Source of the DNA: Leucobacter sp.
Lineage (GTDB): Bacteria; Actinomycetota; Actinomycetes; Actinomycetales; Microbacteriaceae
Reading direction: 5' to 3'
Length of the DNA stretch: 8,587 nt
Assembly (NCBI GenBank): GCA_012510755.1
Contig: JAAZHL010000159.1
Location: forward strand, 1-8,587
In this document: positions 6,310-8,587 of the stretch, one piece after another
Numbering within the stretch: position 1 is the stretch's first letter
Layout of the letters: each line of letters opens with the position of its first letter
Position numbers and translations under genes: made by a program
Notes under the pieces: generated by a model
Seen by the model: the letters and a program-made list of their open reading frames with translations, nothing else
What the model was told of the DNA's origin: nothing
The model's database searches: none

Positions 6310-6810
6310 TTACGCCGCACCCGGCTCAGCTTCGCCTTGCGTCGCTTCTTCTTCGTTTTCTGGGTCGGTAGGTGGCACACGGCAAAGCGATTCGGTAATG
6401 ATGCCGCAGATCACCAGCACGAGCCCGGCCGCGAAGACCAGCGCCATCGGCAGCCAGCTCGGGGGCGGTGGCATCACTGCACGGCTGAGTAGTTGCAGCA
6501 CGAGCCCTGCACCGAACCCGCCAAAGAGCGCACCCGCGTACTGCCCGGCCTTCGCGCCGGCAAGCAGCCGCACCGCGTGAAAGGGGTTCACCGCCTTGCC
6601 AGATCGACGAGTCACTGCGCGGCGCAGGGCGATACCGAGCGACAGCAGCACGGCAGCCAGCACCAGCAAAGTAAACGGTAGCGACAGTGGGGGCACCAGC
6701 GGGCCGAGCCCCTGGGTTGACCGTAGGTGCTGCAGCAAGAGGCCAGCGCTGCCGCCCACGACAGCAAATGCGACTGTGGCAAGCCAAGGCGTGCGCGTGG
6801 TGCCGTTCAT
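6310..6810 (-). CDS. DUF3180 family membrane protein
   Basis: A 166-residue integral membrane protein with four predicted TM segments (about 10-28, 45-64, 88-110 and 118-142) and a short acidic C-terminal tail (ENEEEATQGEAEPG). The pattern, including AGAKAGQYAGALFGGFGAGL (about 85-104) and the position directly after folK, is typical of the actinobacterial DUF3180 family, which is found beside folate genes and has no known function. The ATG at 6810 overlaps the folK stop by 4 bp (ATGA), indicating coupled translation. A role in folate metabolism is suggested only by gene neighbourhood. Confidence 0.82.
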   Translation of the reverse strand: MNGTTRTPWLATVAFAVVGGSAGLLLQHLRSTQGLGPLVPPLSLPFTLLVLAAVLLSLGIALRRAVTRRSGKAVNPFHAVRLLAGAKAGQYAGALFGGFGAGLVLQLLSRAVMPPPPSWLPMALVFAAGLVLVICGIITESLCRVPPTDPENEEEATQGEAEPGAA

Positions 6811-7466
6811 TGCGAGGCCCTCACGTTGGCGGTGGGCGCGGCAGCCCCGGTGGGCGCGGCAGGTGAGGCGGACCCGGTGGGTGCGGCAGCCCCGGTGGGT
6901 GCGGTGGCCTGGTCTCGGTTACCTTCGCCGCCCGAGAACGACCCGTCGCCGTGATAGGCACCTGAATCGTCCAGCGGCAGCGTGGTGTCACCGATGCGTT
7001 GCAGCAGCTCGGTCACTCTGCCGTGCCCCATGAGCACCGCGTTCGGGTCGAGGTCAAGCCACGGCGAGAGCACAAAGTCTCGCTCGTGCGCCCGCGGGTG
7101 CGGAACCGTGAGCCGTTCATCAGCGATCACTTTGCCGCCGTAAAGAATCAGGTCGATGTCGAGCGTGCGATCACCCCACTGTGTGTCACGCACTCGCCCG
7201 TGTCGTCGTTCGATGCGCTGCAGCACGTCGAGCAGCTCGTGCGGTGACAACGTCGTCTGGGCGAGGGCAACTCCGTTGAGATAACGCGGAGCGTCAGGGT
7301 CTGGGCCCTCAGTCGTGAGCGCAATCGTCTCTCGCAGCGGCGACGCCTGAAAACCGGTGATGCCGGGGGTCTGCGCGAGCTCTTCTTGGGCGTGGGAGAT
7401 CGTCTCACCGCGGTCGCCAAGGTTGGCGCCGAAGGCGTGCAACACCGGCACAACCTGGGCGATCAT
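6807..7466 (-). CDS. folK: 2-amino-4-hydroxy-6-hydroxymethyldihydropteridine pyrophosphokinase
   Basis: FolK transfers pyrophosphate from ATP to 6-hydroxymethyl-dihydropterin, giving the substrate of dihydropteroate synthase in folate synthesis. The catalytic domain covers residues 7-165: FGANLGDR (12-19), RRHGRVRDTQWGDR (87-100), TLDIDLILYGG (101-111) with the metal-binding Asp103 and Asp105, and VPHPRAHERDFVLSP (121-135). The domain is complete and of usual length (about 160 residues). Residues 188-219 are an extra low-complexity tail of Ala, Pro, Thr and Gly encoded by a short GC-rich repeat; it is not part of the known fold. The ATG at 7466 overlaps the stop of the fused folP-folB gene (ATGA), and a CAGGG ribosome site lies about 7 nt upstream inside that gene. 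Confidence 0.93.
   Translation of the reverse strand: MIAQVVPVLHAFGANLGDRGETISHAQEELAQTPGITGFQASPLRETIALTTEGPDPDAPRYLNGVALAQTTLSPHELLDVLQRIERRHGRVRDTQWGDRTLDIDLILYGGKVIADERLTVPHPRAHERDFVLSPWLDLDPNAVLMGHGRVTELLQRIGDTTLPLDDSGAYHGDGSFSGGEGNRDQATAPTGAAAPTGSASPAAPTGAAAPTANVRASQ
6831..6904. repeat. GC-rich short repeat encoding the FolK tail
   Basis: GGTGGGYGCGG occurs four times, starting at 6831, 6849, 6876 and 6894 (spacings 18, 27 and 18 bp, all multiples of 9). Read on the minus strand in the folK frame it gives repeated APTGAA-type segments. Multiples of three keep the frame, as expected for expansion by slippage within a coding region. Confidence 0.75.
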
Positions 7467-8587
7467 GCGTCGCCCTGCCGCTGGGCATCTTGTGCGTGCT
7501 GTGCCTGCTGAACGTGCTGTGCGTGCGCGACCACACGCGGCAGGCGCCCGGGGTGTTGCCGCGTGCGGTGAATCGTGACCGAGACATCGTCAAACACCGC
7601 GTCGATTGGTGCATCGGGTTTATGCACGGTGATGGTGACGTCACGCACGGCCGCGAATTGCAGCGCCACCGTCGCGAGCCGTTGTGCGAGGGTTTCGATG
7701 AGATCGACGGGGTCTTTCTCTGCAGCTACGAGGATCGCGCCCGCCAATTCCGCATAGTTCACCGTCGCGGCGAGGTCGTCACCGGCCGCCGCGGCGCTGA
7801 GATCGACCGCCACGCTCGCGTCAATGATGAACCGCTGGCCGTGTTCACGCTCGTGGGCGAAGACGCCATGGTGGGCAAACACTTCGAGCCCCGTGAGCGT
7901 GATGCGATCGGGCACCGCGTGGGCACTCGTTGCGGTGTCTGCCACACTTGCCCCACCACTACTGCCCACCTGCGCAAGAGAGGCGGCGCCACTACTGCCC
8001 ACTCGTGCATGCGGGCTGCCATCGACGCCCGCCGGCCCGTTCGTCTCGATCGCTGCCGCCACCGCGAGCGCGGTGACTGTCGATCGCACATCGTGCACCC
8101 GCACCCCCCAAGCACCTGCGCGGGCGGCCAGCACGCTGACGGCCGCGGTTGCCACATCGCGATCGTGCATCGTCGGCCCGTCAGCGATCACGGTGTCAAG
8201 GGTCTCGGCAAGCATGCGTTTGCGGGACACACCGATGAGCACCGGGTAGCCCAGAGACGTGAGCTGATCAAGGTGCGCAAGCACCTGCCAGCCTTGGTCG
8301 GTGGTCTTGTCGAAACCGAGCCCCGGGTCAAGCACAATGCGAGCAGGCTCGACGCCGTGACGCACGGCTGCGCGAGCCAAACTGTCAAGTGTCTGTCGTA
8401 CCTCGGCCACCACATCGCGATAGTCTGATCGACCGTGGCCTGGGTCTGGCACTCCGCGCCAATGGCCAATGATCAGGCTTGCCCCGCGTTCACGGCCGAG
8501 CCTCGCGGCCACCTCGTACAACTTCGGGTCGTGCAACCCGCCTGACACATCGTTGATGTACTGCGCACCGGCGCGCACGGCCGCCTC
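7463..8587 (-). CDS. folP-folB: Dihydropteroate synthase / dihydroneopterin aldolase fusion (N-terminus beyond window)
   Basis: One open frame of 374 visible residues joins two folate enzymes; numbers below count from the GTG at 8578. Residues 1-177 are the C-terminal two thirds of dihydropteroate synthase (pterin pyrophosphate plus p-aminobenzoate to dihydropteroate): AGAQYINDVSGG, GHWRG (38-42), LDPGLGFDKT (83-92), GVSRKRML (116-123) and RVHD (160-163). The frame continues upstream of 8578 with the family sequence EAAV, so the real start lies beyond the right edge. Residues 178-222 are a Ser/Gly/Ala linker with two 11-residue repeats. Residues 223-340 are a complete dihydroneopterin aldolase: HHGVFAHEREHGQRF (236-250), TVNYAEL (272-278), LIETLA (293-298) and the catalytic-Lys motif VHKPDAPI (318-325). 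A Gln/His/Ala tail (350-369) follows. No stop, frameshift or ribosome site separates the domains; a GTG at 7915 lacks a Shine-Dalgarno. Confidence 0.92.
   Translation of the reverse strand, partial: EAAVRAGAQYINDVSGGLHDPKLYEVAARLGRERGASLIIGHWRGVPDPGHGRSDYRDVVAEVRQTLDSLARAAVRHGVEPARIVLDPGLGFDKTTDQGWQVLAHLDQLTSLGYPVLIGVSRKRMLAETLDTVIADGPTMHDRDVATAAVSVLAARAGAWGVRVHDVRSTVTALAVAAAIETNGPAGVDGSPHARVGSSGAASLAQVGSSGGASVADTATSAHAVPDRITLTGLEVFAHHGVFAHEREHGQRFIIDASVAVDLSAAAAGDDLAATVNYAELAGAILVAAEKDPVDLIETLAQRLATVALQFAAVRDVTITVHKPDAPIDAVFDDVSVTIHRTRQHPGRLPRVVAHAQHVQQAQHAQDAQRQGDA
7495..7522. repeat. Short repeat encoding the Gln/His/Ala tail of the FolP-FolB protein
   Basis: CGTGCTGTGC occurs at 7495-7504 and 7513-7522, 18 bp apart. 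On the minus strand this encodes AQHVQQ followed by AQHAQD, an imperfect six-residue repeat lying after the last conserved aldolase residue and just before the folK ribosome site. Confidence 0.6.
7937..8002. repeat. Two tandem 33-bp units encoding the interdomain linker
   Basis: CCACTACTGCCCAC is repeated at 7956-7969 and 7989-8002, a 33-bp period. On the minus strand the two units (8002-7970 and 7969-7937) encode VGSSGAASLAQ and VGSSGGASVAD. The unit is a multiple of three and lies wholly in the linker between the dihydropteroate synthase and dihydroneopterin aldolase domains. Confidence 0.78.

Noticed and set aside
6831..6904. CRISPR-like spaced repeats
   Set aside because: The units are only 11 bp, spacing is 18-27 bp in multiples of three, and they form the in-frame tail of folK.
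7463..7915. Separate folB gene starting at the internal GTG at 7915
   Set aside because: There is no stop codon ending folP before it and no Shine-Dalgarno in front of it, so a fusion is the simpler reading.
7490..8428. Plus-strand frame of 312 residues
   Set aside because: It runs antisense to the well-supported FolP-FolB fusion and contains no known domain; it reflects GC-rich codon bias.

Overview
The window looks like chromosomal DNA of a high-GC actinobacterium, most likely of the family Microbacteriaceae. The reasons are a folate cluster of the actinobacterial type (folP, folB, folK, then a DUF3180 membrane protein, two PH-domain membrane proteins and a DUF2520 Rossmann protein), tight ATGA/GTGA stop-start overlaps, GTG starts, and several starts that sit directly behind a TANNNT -10 box with no Shine-Dalgarno, as in leaderless actinobacterial transcripts. 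The family assignment is from memory of gene order, not from a search.

Left part (1-3346), an accessory carboxylate module. At the left edge, on the minus strand and cut by the window, is the 5' part of a TctB subunit of a tripartite tricarboxylate transporter. Divergent from it, on the plus strand, are a GntR/FCD regulator, a malate/lactate-type (Ldh_2) NAD(P)-dependent dehydrogenase and a Bcr/CflA-type MFS transporter. The 107-bp divergent spacer (314-420) is AT-rich. It holds a good sigma-70 promoter for tctB, a weaker leaderless-type promoter for the regulator, and a 25-bp inverted repeat (ATGCATT-N11-AATGCAT) that is the obvious candidate operator. The simplest reading is uptake of a 2-hydroxycarboxylate by the TctB-containing transporter, oxidation by the dehydrogenase, and control of both by the FCD regulator.

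Right part (3361-8587), all minus strand, the conserved cluster. Reading 5' to 3' on that strand it holds: a dihydropteroate synthase domain fused in one frame to a dihydroneopterin aldolase domain (N-terminus beyond the right edge), folK with a repetitive Ala/Pro/Thr/Gly tail, a DUF3180 protein, an 83-bp gap with a probable promoter, a small YdbS-like PH protein, a large YdbT-like protein with three PH domains, and a DUF2520 protein. Each neighbouring pair except across the 83-bp gap overlaps by 4 bp, so two translationally coupled blocks are likely. The cluster meets the accessory module tail to tail at 3346/3361.

I see no RNA genes, insertion sequences, CRISPR arrays or obvious mobile-element ends. 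The most noteworthy items are the FolP-FolB fusion with its repeat-built linker, the repetitive low-complexity tails in the folate genes, the divergent operator, and the probable leaderless starts.
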